From: Oreocharis arfaki
Taxonomy: Eukaryota > Chordata > Aves > Passeriformes > Paramythiidae
Length of the DNA: 64,000 bases
Direction: 5' to 3'
NCBI GenBank assembly: GCA_013398015.1
Contig: VZRR01010919.1
Coordinates: 934,675 to 998,674 of the forward strand
Position numbers and translations under genes: made by a program. Below the pieces are notes generated by a model, which saw nothing but the letters and a program-made list of their open reading frames with translations, was not told where the DNA came from and searched no databases. Position 1 is the first letter of the stretch. The number at the start of each line of letters is the position of its first letter. Positions 1 through 14,265 of this stretch are shown here, in pieces.

Positions 1-3000
1 AAGTAATATTTTCTTTTTCATTGTAGAGGAAATCAAGCTTTTCAAACTCTCAAGTCTGTTCTAGTGTTTTAACTACTGATCAGTGCTGCTGTGATTTCTT
101 TTAAAATATTTGTTTGGATTATAGTGAGTTCAGTTAGAGATGCAGTTTTTTATGTTAAAGATATTTATGTCTAAACCACCTGGCCATTTAGAAATTTCTA
201 TTTTATTATCATCCAGTTATTAAGACTACACACAGTCTTGGTCAAAATATAGGCAATACAGGGGTTAAAACATTTAAAATAAACTATTGTGCAGGAAATA
301 GATTAGATTCCATGTCAGACGATTTGTTATTACACCTACATATTAAATGGAATTTTAGTTAAAAAGCAGTAGAAATTTCATTGGAATCCAACACCAGTGC
401 CACAAACAATCAACAAGGAATCTTCCTATTCCTGTAATTTACTTATTTTTCTTGTGTATTTATCCAGGATCTGTCCTCTGGAAACTTCCTAGGAAAATAT
501 TTCTCATTAGAAGAGGTTTTTATGTGTGCTTGGTGTGTGTGTGAGGGGAGGAATGAGAAGAAGCTACAGAACGGGAGACAAGTGAAAATAGATGAGAACA
601 TCAGTATGGCTAGGGAATGCTAAAGGGTCTCATATCCATTTTTTGCACTGTAAATGCTACACTAGACATTGTAAATAGCTGCTCTAGCTGCAAATACCTT
701 AGCAAATGCTTCCTTGAAATCCACTGTCCTTTGCAAGTCTGCCTTGTTTGTAAGCTCCTATCATTTATCATGGGAGCAGCTGTCATGGCAGGGTTATAGG
801 CTGAGGCAATTTTTGAGCCAAATGCTGCTGTTGTATGCTTCTGTGAAATTTAGCTTAGATTCTTCCTATCTGATCGGGATAGAATCCATTCAGCATGGAA
901 AGTAGTCTTAACACGAAGAACTTGCTGGGAAAGGATCAGCAATGTATTTGTAAACAAAGTGAAATGGATTCAGCAAGAGCAAGGAGGAAATCAAGACCGT
1001 GTAGGAATTGGTGAAGGCCAATAAAGTCTGAGAGGAACTGAATTTGCAGAGGAATTGCCATTCATAGTGCCTAGGTTTTACTGGAATAGTCATCCTGATC
1101 TACTAAAAGAGGAAAAGTCAGCAATTTTTCCTTTGCAAAAGGACAGATACTTTTAAAGGTTATGCATATCTAATACCCAGGGGTGTACTTATGTTGTTGG
1201 TTATATGGATTAGAAGAATCTAGAACTTTTTAGACTGCCTTAGAATCACTGCCTCCCTGAAAGCAGACAAGTTTGTCAGACAAACACTCTGGGTGTAAGT
1301 TTTTTACTAGCTGATTCAGGAGAAGTTATCACACCTGGATTCAAATACTTTTACTTAAATAAAAAGCATTAGCATAATAAGTTCTTTCCTGTAACGTGGT
1401 AAGTGTATCTTTCTCTTTTTGTGCTGTTATGTATCTTATTTCCTCTTCATAAATTGTTTGAGTCAACACTAGCAAATGTGCAGTGGAAGTAAAAAAACCC
1501 CATAGACAGAATGTTTACTTTGCAAAGATTCAGTGAAAGGGAAGCTTTCTTCAAAGAGAGTGAAATCTGTGTTACCCTTGTTTTCTGGACGTGCACATTG
1601 TAAGTTTGCCACAAATTCGTTGTGTTAAGGCCAGTGAGATACTTGGGGTTACTGATATGCAGCCAATGTCATAAAAGATGCACAGCAAGAGGGGCCAGGT
1701 GTTTCCTCCAATTCAGCTCACAAGAATTGGGAAGCAGTCTACAGTGGTGTGATGGCAAGCAATATTTTGATTGAGGTCCTGTTTTCACACAAACTCTTTT
1801 AAAGCCACATGATCTCACGCATAAGCTGGAGGCAGTAACTAGGCCTGCTACTTTCATTAAAATGAAGAAAATGTTATTAGCTAAAAGTTGCATTTTGTGG
1901 AAAAAATAGAATATAAGAGAAAGAATAGAAGAGATAAATCTAGCATGTGGGGCTTTTTTTGTCATCTAATGGCTCGAACTAGTCCAAGAGCTGGCAGTCA
2001 CTAGTGCAGAAGTGAAGTAAATCAAAGAAGATGGTAGAAGTTACTACATTTGCAGTTATTTATAACCTTAGAAAATGGAAAACCTAAGAACTTGGCCAGA
2101 AATTCAGATGTATAGCTTAAGTTTCTAGTGCAATGTGCCTCACCTCTGAAATAAATGTTTAGCAGCTGATTTCGTAGAATAAAATAATACAGGTGAGAAA
2201 AATATCTGCGACTTTTCTGTGCTCAGGCTCTTAGTGAGCTCTTGTCATTTCAGAACTTGTTGTTGGTTATGTGCAACAACATATTTATATTCATTGCTAT
2301 ATTTCGTTTCTACAGGAAAACTGGTTATTAAACTAAAAATTTTGATATGTGCTCTACTAGGTATCAAATATTTCACATAACTAAAATTTGAAAGTTATAT
2401 GTTTTCTATTATTTATTATTAAATATAAAACTTGTACCTTTACAAACAGTTTTGTTTGCTTTAAAGAATAGATTCAAGACTATCTTTGTATGCACTTAGG
2501 AATGTTAGTTTTAAAGCACAGCAGTTCAATAGTATTACAAGCTCCTTAAAAGAATCTTCCATGCTTCTGTCACCTGCAACCTGAGTGTTGTCTGTTGTGG
2601 AGCGCTCAGTGAGAAAGGAAATTTTACCTTGAACTCTTCCTTGCAAACCTCTTCAGTTTTCTGACTGTACTCTCTGCAGGTGAGAATCCACATTTATATG
2701 CATCATAAAGCGGAAAAACATGATTTTGTAGATCTGAAAGGCTTATAAACTGAATGTCTTAATACACTTCTTCACCATGAATTTTGAACGATTCGAAAGG
2801 GCAAGTGATCATTCTCTACTGGCTTTAGTTTGCAATGCGGTCTTGCTGACATCTAAAGCTTCCTATCCAGTAAGCCCAGACTCCTGTTTAGTAAGTATTT
2901 GGAAGAAAAGACTCATGTGCACTGCCATCCTCCTTGACCAGTTGAGTTCTGGAGGAACGGAAAATGAGAAAATAATTTCTGTAACCAGACTTTTCTAACT

Positions 3001-3408
3001 GACTTTTACAGCTCTACCATGGTAGAGGAAACAGTATGAGACTCTCATATCATCATTAGTAGTCATGGCTTATCCTTCAGAGAAGATGGCTACAAGCTAA
3101 ACCATCTGTACCTTTTCACATCGCCAAGAGAAGACAAATCCTAAACTGAGGAGGGCATATGCTCAGGCATCTCACAGGGAGAAAATCACCTGCCATTAAG
3201 TCAGTGGTGCAACTGCGAGCTTCTCCTAAATGCTATTACCTACCAATAATTACTAATCCGAATAAGCTGTCAGAGATCTAGGGGAGAGGAGACCAACATA
3301 TGAGAAAAGATTTGTTAGGAAATAATGTCTTTGATTGTTCTGTTCTGTCTTTCACAATAAAACTGACTAGAAAGGTGTATGTCAAAATGAAAGTCTACTG
3401 AACATTGA
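1..3408. other. Gene-free AT-rich DNA, no recognised element
   Basis: I see no repeat family, RNA gene or convincing exon here. Open frames are all under about 100 codons, low in complexity of signal and present on both strands. The only low-complexity patch is a short GT-rich run near 525-545. Ancient repeats too decayed to recognise by eye, or conserved non-coding elements, cannot be excluded. Confidence 0.55.
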
Positions 3409-3945
3409 GGAGGTGATTCTGCTCTGCTCTGGTGAGACCCCACCCGGATACTGTATCCAGCACTGGGATCCCCAGCATAGGAGGGACACCAGCCTGTTGG
3501 AGGGAGTCCAGAGGAAGGCCAACAAGATGATTAGAGGGGTGAAGTACCACTTCTATGACGAAAGGCTAAGGCAATTTTGATTGTTCAGCTTGGAATAAAG
3601 AAGGCTTCAGGGTGACCTAATTGCAGCCTTCCAGCACCTGAAGGGAGCCTACAAGAAAGGTGGAGAGAGACTATTTGCAAGGGCCTGTAGTCACAGGACA
3701 AGGAGGAATGGCTTCAAACTGAAAAATAAGAGGTTTAAGTTAGATTTTAGGAAGAAATTCTATGCTGTGAGGGTGGTGAGGTTCTGGAACAGTTTGGTCA
3801 GAGAAGATACGGAAGTGTTCAAGGCCAGGTTGGATGGGGCCCTGAGCAACCTGTCAGAGTGAAAGATGTCGCTGTGCATAGGAAAGGTGTTGGAACTAGG
3901 TGATCTTTAAGGTCCCTTCCAACCCAAACCATTCTATGCTTTATG
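3409..3945 (+). mobile_element. CR1 LINE, 5'-truncated 3' end, sense on + strand
   Basis: This is about 540 bp of the 3' part of a CR1 non-LTR retrotransposon. It opens with the end of the ORF2 region (gtgattctgctctgctctgg, then a gtgagaccccacc-like block) and runs through the well-known stretches around ccagaggaaggccaacaag, gcagccttccagcacctgaa and gttctggaacagtttggtca. It ends in the CR1 3' signature: gatctttaaggtcccttcc, then aacccaaaccattctatgc. The copy is 5'-truncated, as most CR1 insertions are. It carries many substitutions and reading-frame breaks, so it cannot encode protein. No poly(A) tail is present, which is normal for CR1. No clear target-site duplication was found. Confidence 0.95.
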
Positions 3946-6900
3946 GGCTATTTATAAAAACATCCTAACTGCTTATGAAACAGAAACAGTGGTTTGTATA
4001 GTCCTAAATATATAAACTGCTTGGATATTGGTTTCTTTTGCTCTTATGTCAGAAAGACACGGTCTTCTGTGACGCAACAAATTAAAATCGGGTAAAGAAA
4101 GGGCTTTCAAAGAAGTCAAGCAGACCATTGTGATCTACACAGATACTGTTGGTGGAAGATATGGCAGAAGAGAAAGAAAGGTATGATTTCTCATGTGCAA
4201 CACATTGCCACAGATACAGGCAATGACACCTTTGCAGATAGTATTGATGGAGCAGGCTTCTTGTGCTTCCAGATAGGTGGAGTACACTGTCCCGTATCTA
4301 GCAGAGGTACCTCTGGTAGTTTAGTTTAAAGCATTGGATTTATGCCAGCATGAGATTCTGTCTTGCCTAATTTTCCTTGCTGAGAAGACAGATGAATCTG
4401 AACTCTGTATTGTGCTGCAGCTGGTGCACACTGCTAAGTAAGATGTCCCTGGACTCTCTGCAGGACACCACATGTGCTGTAATCTTGTATTTTTCCTTCA
4501 TCGGGCCTGGGCTGAATAACTTCCCTTTCAATAACCTGCTAGACCCTGGGAAAGCATACTGTTATTACTCTGCGTGTGCGTGCGTGTGTCAACGTGAAAA
4601 TACCACTGAGGTGTTCCTTGTACGACTTGCTATAACAAGAAATGGAAGTCAGGACAAAAGTACTGGTTCAGCTGAAGCAATTTTTAGTTTAAGGCAATAA
4701 CAGGTGCTCTTTATTGAAGGATGTTCTGCTTAGGTCATTGCTTTTAGCATTACCTGTCTGCTTCCAGGTATTGTCAAACTTGTCACAGACAAGAGCGTAT
4801 TTCCTTTTCTTCCACTGATGTCGCTCTGCAAATGTTTTACCTACGATAACAGAATAAGAGTACAATTGGAAGACTTTGTGTCACTGCTGTTAGTGCAATT
4901 TTTGAGGGCTTTTGCAGTCATTCTGAAAAATTTGGAATAACAGCACATTGGGAAGGTTGGCCAAAGCTCTGAATTCATTGAAATATGTGGCGGTCTTGTC
5001 CAGCTCGAAAATGTTAACTGCTGCTACAAGGAAAACATGCGTGTGAGAAAAATTTTTATTGGCTCTCTTCCTAGGATCCTATTTCTGCTTTCAACTCCTG
5101 GTAGTGTTTTGGATCTCCGTTATCCCCAGCTGAGACTATCAACGTGAGGTTATACCTTGGTACATAAGGTATGAAACATGTTTATAATCTTTTAAAAGCC
5201 CTACATATATGTCAATTCAAAAATTTAAAATACCAATAGCAAAACAAAGTATCATTATTTCCAAGGGGAAATGAGAGCAGTGTTTTTGATAGTGTCTAAA
5301 TGAGAATAGTACCCATTACTTCTTATGAGGATATTGTTGAGCAAGCTACAAGAAAGCACCTCTTTACTTGAACTATGTGTAGTCTCTGTCCTATAAATAT
5401 ACATTCTATTTCCACTATTTTCTTTGTACTGAGAAAGTAGGAAACTTAACAAATTTTGCATCTTTGGGTTTGATTTTTTTTCAGTTGAATTTGAAACGTG
5501 CACTATAAAAGACAAAAGTTGTTGCAGAAAATTCCTTTTAAATTCTGACATAAAGTGACGGAGTGTCATTCTAATCTCACAGATCTTAATTGTCTTTAGT
5601 GGGTAAAAGAGAAGTGGAATTTTATACCATGTTTGAAATATATGTACATAAATATACATATATAAATGCATGAAATTGCAGAAGATAGCAGCCAGCCTCA
5701 CTCAGAAATCCTTGCTAGAAAAGTGGGATGAAATACACTAAAAATATTGTGCTTGGTCAAACAACTAAATGTCGAAATTCAGATGAAGTAAAACATGCAA
5801 GGCGGGCTAGCCAAACGTAAACAAGTTAGTGAATATATTTTCTGAGAAGAAGCCTCAAAAAAAATAGTCCCCCCAAACAAACAGCTTAATTTTTACTAAA
5901 TGTGTGTCATTTTATTGTTTCCACTGCAACAATATCAGTAATGCTGTCTCCTACCCTGCTTCTTCCTGCACGCATTTCCTTCAATGTCTACTAAAAGTTC
6001 AAATTTCTACCATTTTCCAACCTTTTCCTGCTTAAGTAAATGGGGGTTGAAGGAACTAAGCTAGTAGACAGAAAATACTATTGCTCATAAGGTTCTGTTT
6101 TTCTGTTGGAATATCCAGTGTTTGTCAACCTCTTGGGCTACAAAACATGTTGCAAGAGCCATTTTTCCCTTCATGTGCCCTGACCGGCTTTAAATTACCT
6201 GTCTGGCTACTATCTGTCTTTGCTACCATCTATCTAGTTGTCTTAGCTAGAGAATGTACTTTATGGTGGTCTCCAAATAATTTTGTTGAGGTTTTACTTT
6301 CATTATGTCCAGTGAATGAAACACTTTTGAAGAATATTAGGGAGTTATCCAATGACTGGTTTGCACCCACATGAAAACAAAAGCCATTATTTTAAAATGG
6401 CATCAATCCAGTGCAACTTCCAAAATTGTATTTATAATTTCAGCTCCGATAACTCTCCCTCTGGGATGATTAGAAGGAAATAAATGAGTGTCCTTAATTT
6501 AATTTTTTTTTAAAGTGATCTTCAATGTATGTCATGTTATTGCCCTAGATGGACAATCCACTTCAAACTAAGAAAGGGGTCACCTCAGATGAAGGTTAGG
6601 ACATGAGAAATGTCACCGATAAAATAGCAGGAGCCTTCCAGGAAGGGGAGCCCTAAAACGGATGTAAGAAAAGTGGAGAATTAGCAAGCAAAGTTCCTAA
6701 GCCAGAAGCACACTCATAATTCTTAATAGAAGAAAGGCCCAAATAGAATAGTTAAAACAATTTATGATACAATTGTCTATAAAAAAGCCATTAAATCTGA
6801 AAAAAAAAATCTCAGCTCAGAAGGCTGGGTCTACCCTAATAGAAGCACTAAATAATGACCTCCTCCACTGAAAAAATACATGAACTTTCGGACAAAGACT

Positions 6901-9900
6901 AGTATTAAAATGTTATATCATTGCAAATACCTATGATTTTATTCCATAATAGTGGTATAAGTCAGGCATAAGCCAGGACAAATGACATTATCAGGAAAAC
7001 AAAACAGATCATTAACAGGAGAGTAACTTTTCCTTGTAAAGGACACTCCAGCAGTCTTTGGTACTGCTTGAACTCCAGCTGACATTGCTGCAGGAACTAT
7101 TGAAAGGTTTTATGCTCAGTACAATTCTCTGTTACTAGAAGGAGGTGATGGTAGTCAAAGCCATTCTCCTGCTTAGCCAGCCATAAGAACATTTTCTATC
7201 CCCTCGAGCCATGTATTTTATGTATGATCTGATGAAGATATTTTTAACTAGTTTTTGTCTTCTACCTTTATACATACATTTATGAATTGCAGCCTCTGAA
7301 AAGATAGAATCCTACTGCCATGCCACTAACTTAACCCATTTATTTTTGTTGATTCAATTCACATCTCATGAAAAACTCTCCTTAAATTCTGGAAGGACAA
7401 ATTTTCTTAAGATTTTCAAGCACACACTAGAATTTTAAATTCCCAGCTGATTAAGCTCCTTGTGAAAACTGGGTCCTTAACCCAGTTGTTTTTGTTGTTA
7501 ATAATGATACTTCCCCAGGATCAGGCTCCTTGTATTGAGTAAGGATTAGATCCAGTTCTTCATGACAGAGGAAAAAAAGCCAAAAAGATTGGATGAAGAT
7601 TTGCTTCATTCATGTATTTATATAAGTATAAACATGGAAAATATAGTGACTACTAAATTGCTTCAGGATGGAGTAAGAGTTTTGCTTAAATCTGAATGTA
7701 GGAGAAAAAGGCGACTGTATAGTTTATTTGGTCTTCAGTGTTTCAGCTGAGACACCAGAAAGCAGTATCTGCTGTAATATCAATTTCTTATTTTGAAGTT
7801 TTATGTGACATCATTGACACCTTTGTGAAGATGGTCCTGTATTCATAAAAATGATAGAATTATTCAAAGTTTTACTTTAATTAATTGTGGCTGATATCAA
7901 AATACCTGCTCTGCAAGATACTACTGTCAATCCCTGTTGCACTGAACCCTAGGATACCAAACACATAATAACTGTTTCAGCAGTTATCAAAAAGGTGTTT
8001 AGTGAAATATGGATCTCAAATTCATAAATTTATCAGTGGGCCAGAACAAAAGAAAAGGGAAAGAAAATGAAGGAGAAGATGAATTTTGCGGGGGATTGTT
8101 GCATCTTGAAATAAAAAAATGGTGTCAAAATTTAAGTATTCAGTGGCTGTCTTTTGAAGGCAGTTATTTTTATATTTTGTGGGTTTTTTCCCCACTACTT
8201 CAATGATATGCAAAGACGTAATATATTTTCAAATGAACTAGCAGATATTCCTCAAGAGATAGTTTTCAAGCACTGTGGACCTCAGCTAGGATTAATGGTC
8301 TAGAAACCAGCCTGCCCCTCTAGTGACTCTCTCCACTGCTCTAACCTCTCTGGAATTAGTTTTTTATGGTCAGATTAGAAAGATTAAAATAGAACAGAGC
8401 TGAGTGTTGAGTGGTATAATTGTTGTAATATAAAAGAGAGTGTTTGAGCTCTTTCATTTCCCTAAACCACCTATGGAAACACAGTTTTAATGGCAAATAT
8501 GCTAGAAGCATTCTGTCCTTTTTGTAAAAGAATTCTGTCTTCCTAATATAGAGGCTCAATTCCTCTGAAGCAGCTCTCAGACCTTTACTGAAAGGATTAC
8601 CTCCTTGAATTTGCAATCTCTTTCAGAGATGGACCAGTTGTTACACAGCTGGCGCTGTTATTGCACAGTCCCATTTTAGTAATCTGTAATAGCCATCTGT
8701 GCACTCTCAAAACCTTTCCAGATAAAACCCAAGCATTTCTGCAGTCCAAAGGTGTATACTAATGTTTCAGGATGGATTTAGGATGAGTATTTAATGGGAA
8801 CATAAAATTATGCTATAAGGAGAATATTGGCTTTAGAGGAATTGCTTCTATGCACTGAAGAAAAATCCGTATCTTCACATTAACCAATTTGAGCATTTTT
8901 GTCCAACCTAATTTTATTTTGCACTGCTGAAAACCAGCAAATTCATACATTGTAATGGTTTTCTAAGTCTCTTTGAAGAAGAGACTTCATCATTTCTTAT
9001 GAACTAAGACAATTCATTGGATAGTTAATCGAGCTTCAAAAGATATGATTTTTGGAAGGAAAAGGAAAGCTTGATCCTCTATGCCTTTTATAAGCCTTTT
9101 TCTAAATGGAGAGTGGGACATAGAATTGATAACAGTTTGCCACAAGTAATTTAGTTTATTTTCATTCAGGTGTAAAAGATGAGTAAGCAACAAATAGACT
9201 GAACTTACTGCTGTGTGATTTTATTTTTCTTTCCTTTTAGCCATTGTTTTCTTTTCTAAACTAAAATGGATTTTAAATTTGTAGAGAAAAAAAAAGTCAC
9301 GTTTTCAAAATTCTGCCAAGCTTTGCATATTTTGCCTGTAGATGAACTTTGTACTGTACACTCAAAAAAATTCTATATTCTTTTGTTTTGTTTGATGAAT
9401 CATGCAGACAAAATGATATAAAATAGAGATGTTTGCTTCTTGTCACAAGCTAAACGTTTGGGATAGAGGACTGTAGTGTGCCATTGATACTTAGATTCTT
9501 TTAAACACCAAAAGTCAGAGGAATTTCCATTGCAGATTTAACTTAAACAATTGCTGACCCCAATTCTACCTAAATTATGACTTAGAGACCAAGATCTGCT
9601 TTTGTTGCTCAGATCAGTGGGTAAATCTAAACCTACGTTCCTGCTGAAAGCAGTCAAAGCCAATAAAATGTTTTTTAGAACGTTTTTCTGCAGTGGATAA
9701 TGATAGCAAGCTTTGTACAAGCAGCTTCCTCAGGGGAAGGCAGTAAAAGGCGAGGGGAACTGTCCTTGCCCCTTTCCTGTGTTTTACTACCTCTTTGTCT
9801 GAGGCTATTCCAGCACAATAGCAGATTCTCCAGGGTGAGAACGGGATAATGAGGGAAATACGAGGTGTCTCAGTTCCTTCTACCCTTGTTCACAACGGGA

Positions 9901-12356
9901 GAATTCGGGGTTTTTTGCTCCAGACAGGTAGATGTGTTGTTACCTGCTGAAGCCTCTATTTTCCATGTGGTCTTTTCTTTATCTTCAAAATAGCAGGCCG
10001 TGAAGAAGTCTTTCTACACGTTATGCAAAGTGAACAACTCAGTTTATTTGTATCTGAGTGGTGGCTTATTTCTAGGTATCAGTTGATTTCCAGAAATTCA
10101 GTAGTTCAGAAAGTAAAATATGATTGCTGTATCTGGATGAAGTAGTCAGGAATCCTTTTCATGCCTTTTTGTATCTTTTCACATAGTAGTGAACCCGGAG
10201 AAGTTACTTTCTCTTGTTGTTGCACATCATATTGTGACAGTTTGTCATGCACCTGCGTTTGCTTCTGTGGCTGCAGACCCAAACGTGTACACATCATAGA
10301 AGTGAGAGCAAGGATTTTAATACTCATACCTACTTCTGTTTTCAGAAGTGAAACAAAGATCAATATTAAAATTATCTTTTTTTGTAGCTTGACCATAATC
10401 CCAGAAAAAACATTGGCAGCTAAAGATGTTAGTGTAAGCAGAAAATACTGAGCACAGAGAATGTAATTCTTGAGAGAATATTTAGGATTTTTTTTTCAAA
10501 GAATGAAAATGAGCAATGGAATAGTTCTCAGAGAGGTGAGATTATAGAGCTTACACCATGCCACAACAGGAAAATAAAGGTGTTTTCTCACAATCATATA
10601 GAACTTTATGCAATTTGCTTAATTATGTAATAGAACAGACAATGCTTTCACAACAGAGTAGACATCCCATACAGCCATTAACCATATAGGAAGGTCAGGT
10701 CAGGGAAAGCCTCAAAGGTGTGTGAAGAGTCTGATTTCTTATGGAAACTCTGAATCTGCCATTAACATTACATTCTCAAATAATGTGACGTTGTAAAAGC
10801 CTTTCTTCCAATCATCATAATAATGTTAGTGATAGTAACTTTCTGTGCAATAATACAAAGCCTTGTTTAATTTATTGTTTAACCAGTAATTGTGACATGT
10901 CATTTATTTTAATCCCTCTGAAAGATAATCCTGTTTAAGAATTGGAACAGGATTTGAATAATATTCAGAGACAGAAGTGAAATTTCTGTTTTACTGTAAA
11001 ATATTTGTTGCAACTGCTATTATGCTATTTAAGTACCGAAATTAAAAAGTAACTTTGCCTATGCTAGTTTTCTTGATTATAGAGTTGCATGTATCAAAAA
11101 GTTTGTAAGTAGTAAGCAGTTTTCAACAGATGAACATACAATAAAAATACTGTAAAACACACATTTCTCAGGTTATTCTGATTTAAGATCTATAGTTGAA
11201 GAGACAAAATATAGAAAATGAAATTTAATGAGATGAAAATTTATTAGAGATATACACCTTCATTAAGATTTCTGTATTGAAATATTTCCGGTCCATAGCT
11301 TCAGTAAGAAAATAGGAAAAGTAAATCACTCTGTTTTTGGAACATTTTGATTTTACTGTTCTGGGAATTATCAGCCTTATTTATAGGTAGCATTCAATTT
11401 AATTTATTAAAGGATTCTACAAAGAATGTTTTACAGTGCAATAAAATCATAGAGCTTAACACTAAGGTGACCTTCATCTGAAATATGCATATAAAAATAC
11501 TCAGTTCATGTAAGGATACCGTTATTATTTTTTAGCTACATTAAATAATCATTTCCATTTATACAGTAGATATGGTTGATCTGCCCCCATAATTTACCCA
11601 GTAGTTTATCATCTTACTTGGTGGTAAAATCCAAAATCTAAGCCATGCAATCATTGTCATATGGCTTTCATGATTTGATGAAAGGATATTGAAACAGCTG
11701 ACAAAAATAGTTTCCTGTCGCTGATATTGTCATTCTGAAACTTCTGTCTAATTCAGTTATTTTTATTTCACTGTATTTTGCAATTTCATCTGATTTTTCA
11801 CTGCCTATTTTGGAGCTTGAGTATATTTATCTGATTTCTTTACATCACTACAGAACAGCAAAATTTATGATAATCATTAACCTTGAGAATTCCACAGTTA
11901 TCCACTCTTCATTCGTAAAACAATGAGTCACAAAAAAGAATTTTGTTGGGGCTCTGGATAAATCTTCAGATCTGCTAGTTTAGAGATCAGGAAAGATGTG
12001 ATGAAAGTGAATACAGTTATGCAACAAAATGAGTCCCAACAAAGAAAAGAGAAAAAGAGTTGAGAAGCAGCACCATGAATAAAAAAGAGAAAAATCTATA
12101 CATTCTCAAATGTTACCTCTTGAGCAGCACTGCTCTGAGTATCCCTTTATCTTTTCCTGTTCTCTGAACAGACTATCTGTCATTGTACAAACAGTCTTCA
12201 ACTTTACTTACCCTGAGGCAAATTACACAGGCTGGCAAAGCTGCCTATTTTGACTTTCATGCTTTATTATTTGGAAATGCAAAGATCAGTTACTACTATC
12301 ATTTACATTGGCAAAAAGAAAGTATTGCTTCCTTTGCTTCAGAGAAAATATATCTG
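3946..12356. other. Gene-free AT-rich DNA
   Basis: This is about 8.4 kb without a recognised repeat or gene. It contains small simple tracts (a GT/GC-alternating run near 4568-4592, AT-rich runs near 5640-5670) and an 8-bp inverted repeat with a 5-base loop at 7467-7487 (aactgggt / acccagtt). The longest open frame, about 148 codons on the minus strand at 5255-5701, is rich in hydrophobic and tyrosine codons from AT-rich DNA, has no recognisable domain and is judged a chance ORF. Confidence 0.55.
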
Positions 12357-12397
12357 CAAAGGTCCCTTCCAACCCTAACTATTCTGTGATTCTGGAA
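12357..12397 (+). mobile_element. CR1 3'-terminal tail fragment
   Basis: About 40 bp match the extreme 3' end of CR1: aaggtcccttccaaccc followed by attctgtgattctgg. Nothing upstream resembles CR1, so this is either an extremely 5'-truncated insertion or the survivor of an old copy. Orientation is sense on the + strand. The short length limits confidence, but the order of the two diagnostic blocks is correct. Confidence 0.7.
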
Positions 12398-14233
12398 TTA
12401 TGATGCAATAGGCAATACTTCGATGAAGTCTGTGTTTTCCCCCTTTGGAAAATGCTGACTGATTAAACATAGAAATAATGGCAGGTAATTAATTTTTTTA
12501 TAGTGCCTTTTATTTCAACAAGCCTTTCAATGTGGGGAGGTGCTGCACACTCTTTGAAAGGCACTAATGTTCTCTTTTTGATGCAGATTGTGAGGAGAGT
12601 TCAGGATCATAATGTTTTTGTCCAATTTAGTTAATGAATCAAAACATTTTTTCTTGCTAAAGTATGATTTTAAAATCTCTATTCTTTTAGGGGCCTATTT
12701 TCACTTAGGAGTGGATATTCATATTCGTATAACGCTGATCCTTTTTTTTTCTGATTGTATAGGTTTTTGCTCTTTGTGCTAGCTTTCTTACAATGTAGTA
12801 GTGGCTTTCTAGTTCCATCACATTGATTAAGAGAAGATGTCATAATTTCAGATGTAGAGTAACTTCTATCAAGTGTGCCATTGGGACATTCACCTTGACT
12901 CACCATATACAGAGAATCTCCTTTTAGAATTTAATATGAAGATGCAGGGAATTTAAAAAAAAAGGACCCAACAACCCACAAACAAAAAACTCTCAAAAAC
13001 ACAGAAAAAGTTATTTTTTTAAGGAGCTGAAATCTCTCTTCAGTGGTTCTCAGGGCAAATTCCTAGGCAGCTTGTAGTCAGCATGTTGATATCGTTGGTA
13101 GACACACAAGATCATATGGAAAATTGTTAGTACACCTGTAGTGTAACATCTACATTTGGGACCATGCTGAAGTAGAATCCTAGTGTTCTGCTTCTGGGCA
13201 GATGGTTGATTCTTTGAAATGATTGAAATGGCAATGAGCCTTGCTTCCAGGTTTCCATTCCTCTCATTCTTTCCGGCCTCTGTAAGTACATGCGAATTTA
13301 CAATATAGTTCAGAGATGCCTTTCTAGCAAAAGCATCCTTTGTGAATAAGACAAGCAAGAACTTGTTTGTTCAGGGCACAAAGTACAGTAATAAGAGGAG
13401 GCAGCTATTTGAGTAGTGTAGGCTAGAGAAGGTCTCTTAATCAGTCTAAATATTAGTATAGAACCGATTACAAATGCAGTAAGAACCTTCCAGTACTTGT
13501 ACTCAATGTGGGATGCAAATGGCAGCAACATTATTACATTCAATACTGAAATGAAGAGCTTATTTAATAGTTTATCAACAAGAGCTAGATTTAATAGGAT
13601 GCAACGAATCATGCTACAGTCAACACTCAAAAATAATATCTATAATTAATAAATAAATAGAATTTATCAAGTCAAAATTTAGTAAGTCAGAATCCCTTCC
13701 CCTCTTAGTCTAGTGAAATTCTTTGATTTATATATAGAGAAAACACTGCAAGAAATAGAATAGATTTGCCTTTGATCATACTATTGCATGAGAGAAGGCC
13801 CCAGCCAACGAGAACACTAAAAATAGAGCATTCATAAAATAGAGTCAAACAACAACAAAATGTAAAGAATAAGAAAGAAATTGCAAAATACTTGTGTACT
13901 AGAAGTATTTTCTCTGTGAACCCAGACACTTGAAAAATTATAAGGAAGAAAAGTTCTGTTAAGCCGAGAATTTTCTTGTGCACTCTGATATTGCAAAAAA
14001 ATGAATATTTTATAATTTTGGAATGCTCGTAACCTAAGACGCTTATTCTCTTCTCATAATCTGGTGAAGCCTTACGTACTGATCTTTTGCTTTTAAATCA
14101 CTGTATTTGGGTTATTGCATGATGGCAACAAATAAATAACCAATTCTGTGAATTTGGGTCCATTATATTTTGTTTCCATTTAACATATTTTGGGCCTTCT
14201 GGGGTCTGCCTTTGCCAGCAGAAAACTCATCGC
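12398..14233. other. Gene-free AT-rich DNA
   Basis: No element recognised. Two overlapping minus-strand open frames of about 102 and 106 codons (13050-13358 and 13310-13630) have no domain signature and are judged chance frames. Confidence 0.55.
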
Positions 14234-14265
14234 TTTAATTAATTAATTGTTTAATTAATTTAATT
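14234..14265. repeat. AATT/TTAA simple repeat with overlapping TAATTA motifs
   Basis: A 32-bp run is built almost only of TTAA and AATT steps, containing several overlapping copies of TAATTA. It is self-complementary over much of its length. TAATTA is the core bound by many homeodomain proteins, but the repeat alone does not show regulatory function; low-complexity drift is the simpler explanation. Confidence 0.75.

Noticed and set aside
5255..5701. 148-codon open frame on the minus strand
   Set aside because: It is rich in Y, I, F, L, K and S as expected from AT-rich DNA, has no domain, and includes a run translated from an alternating atat/gtac stretch. Lengths like this occur by chance in 64 kb.
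13817..13826. Perfect MEF2-type consensus ctaaaaatag
   Set aside because: A ten-base AT-rich motif is expected by chance in 64 kb of AT-rich DNA; no other regulatory evidence nearby.
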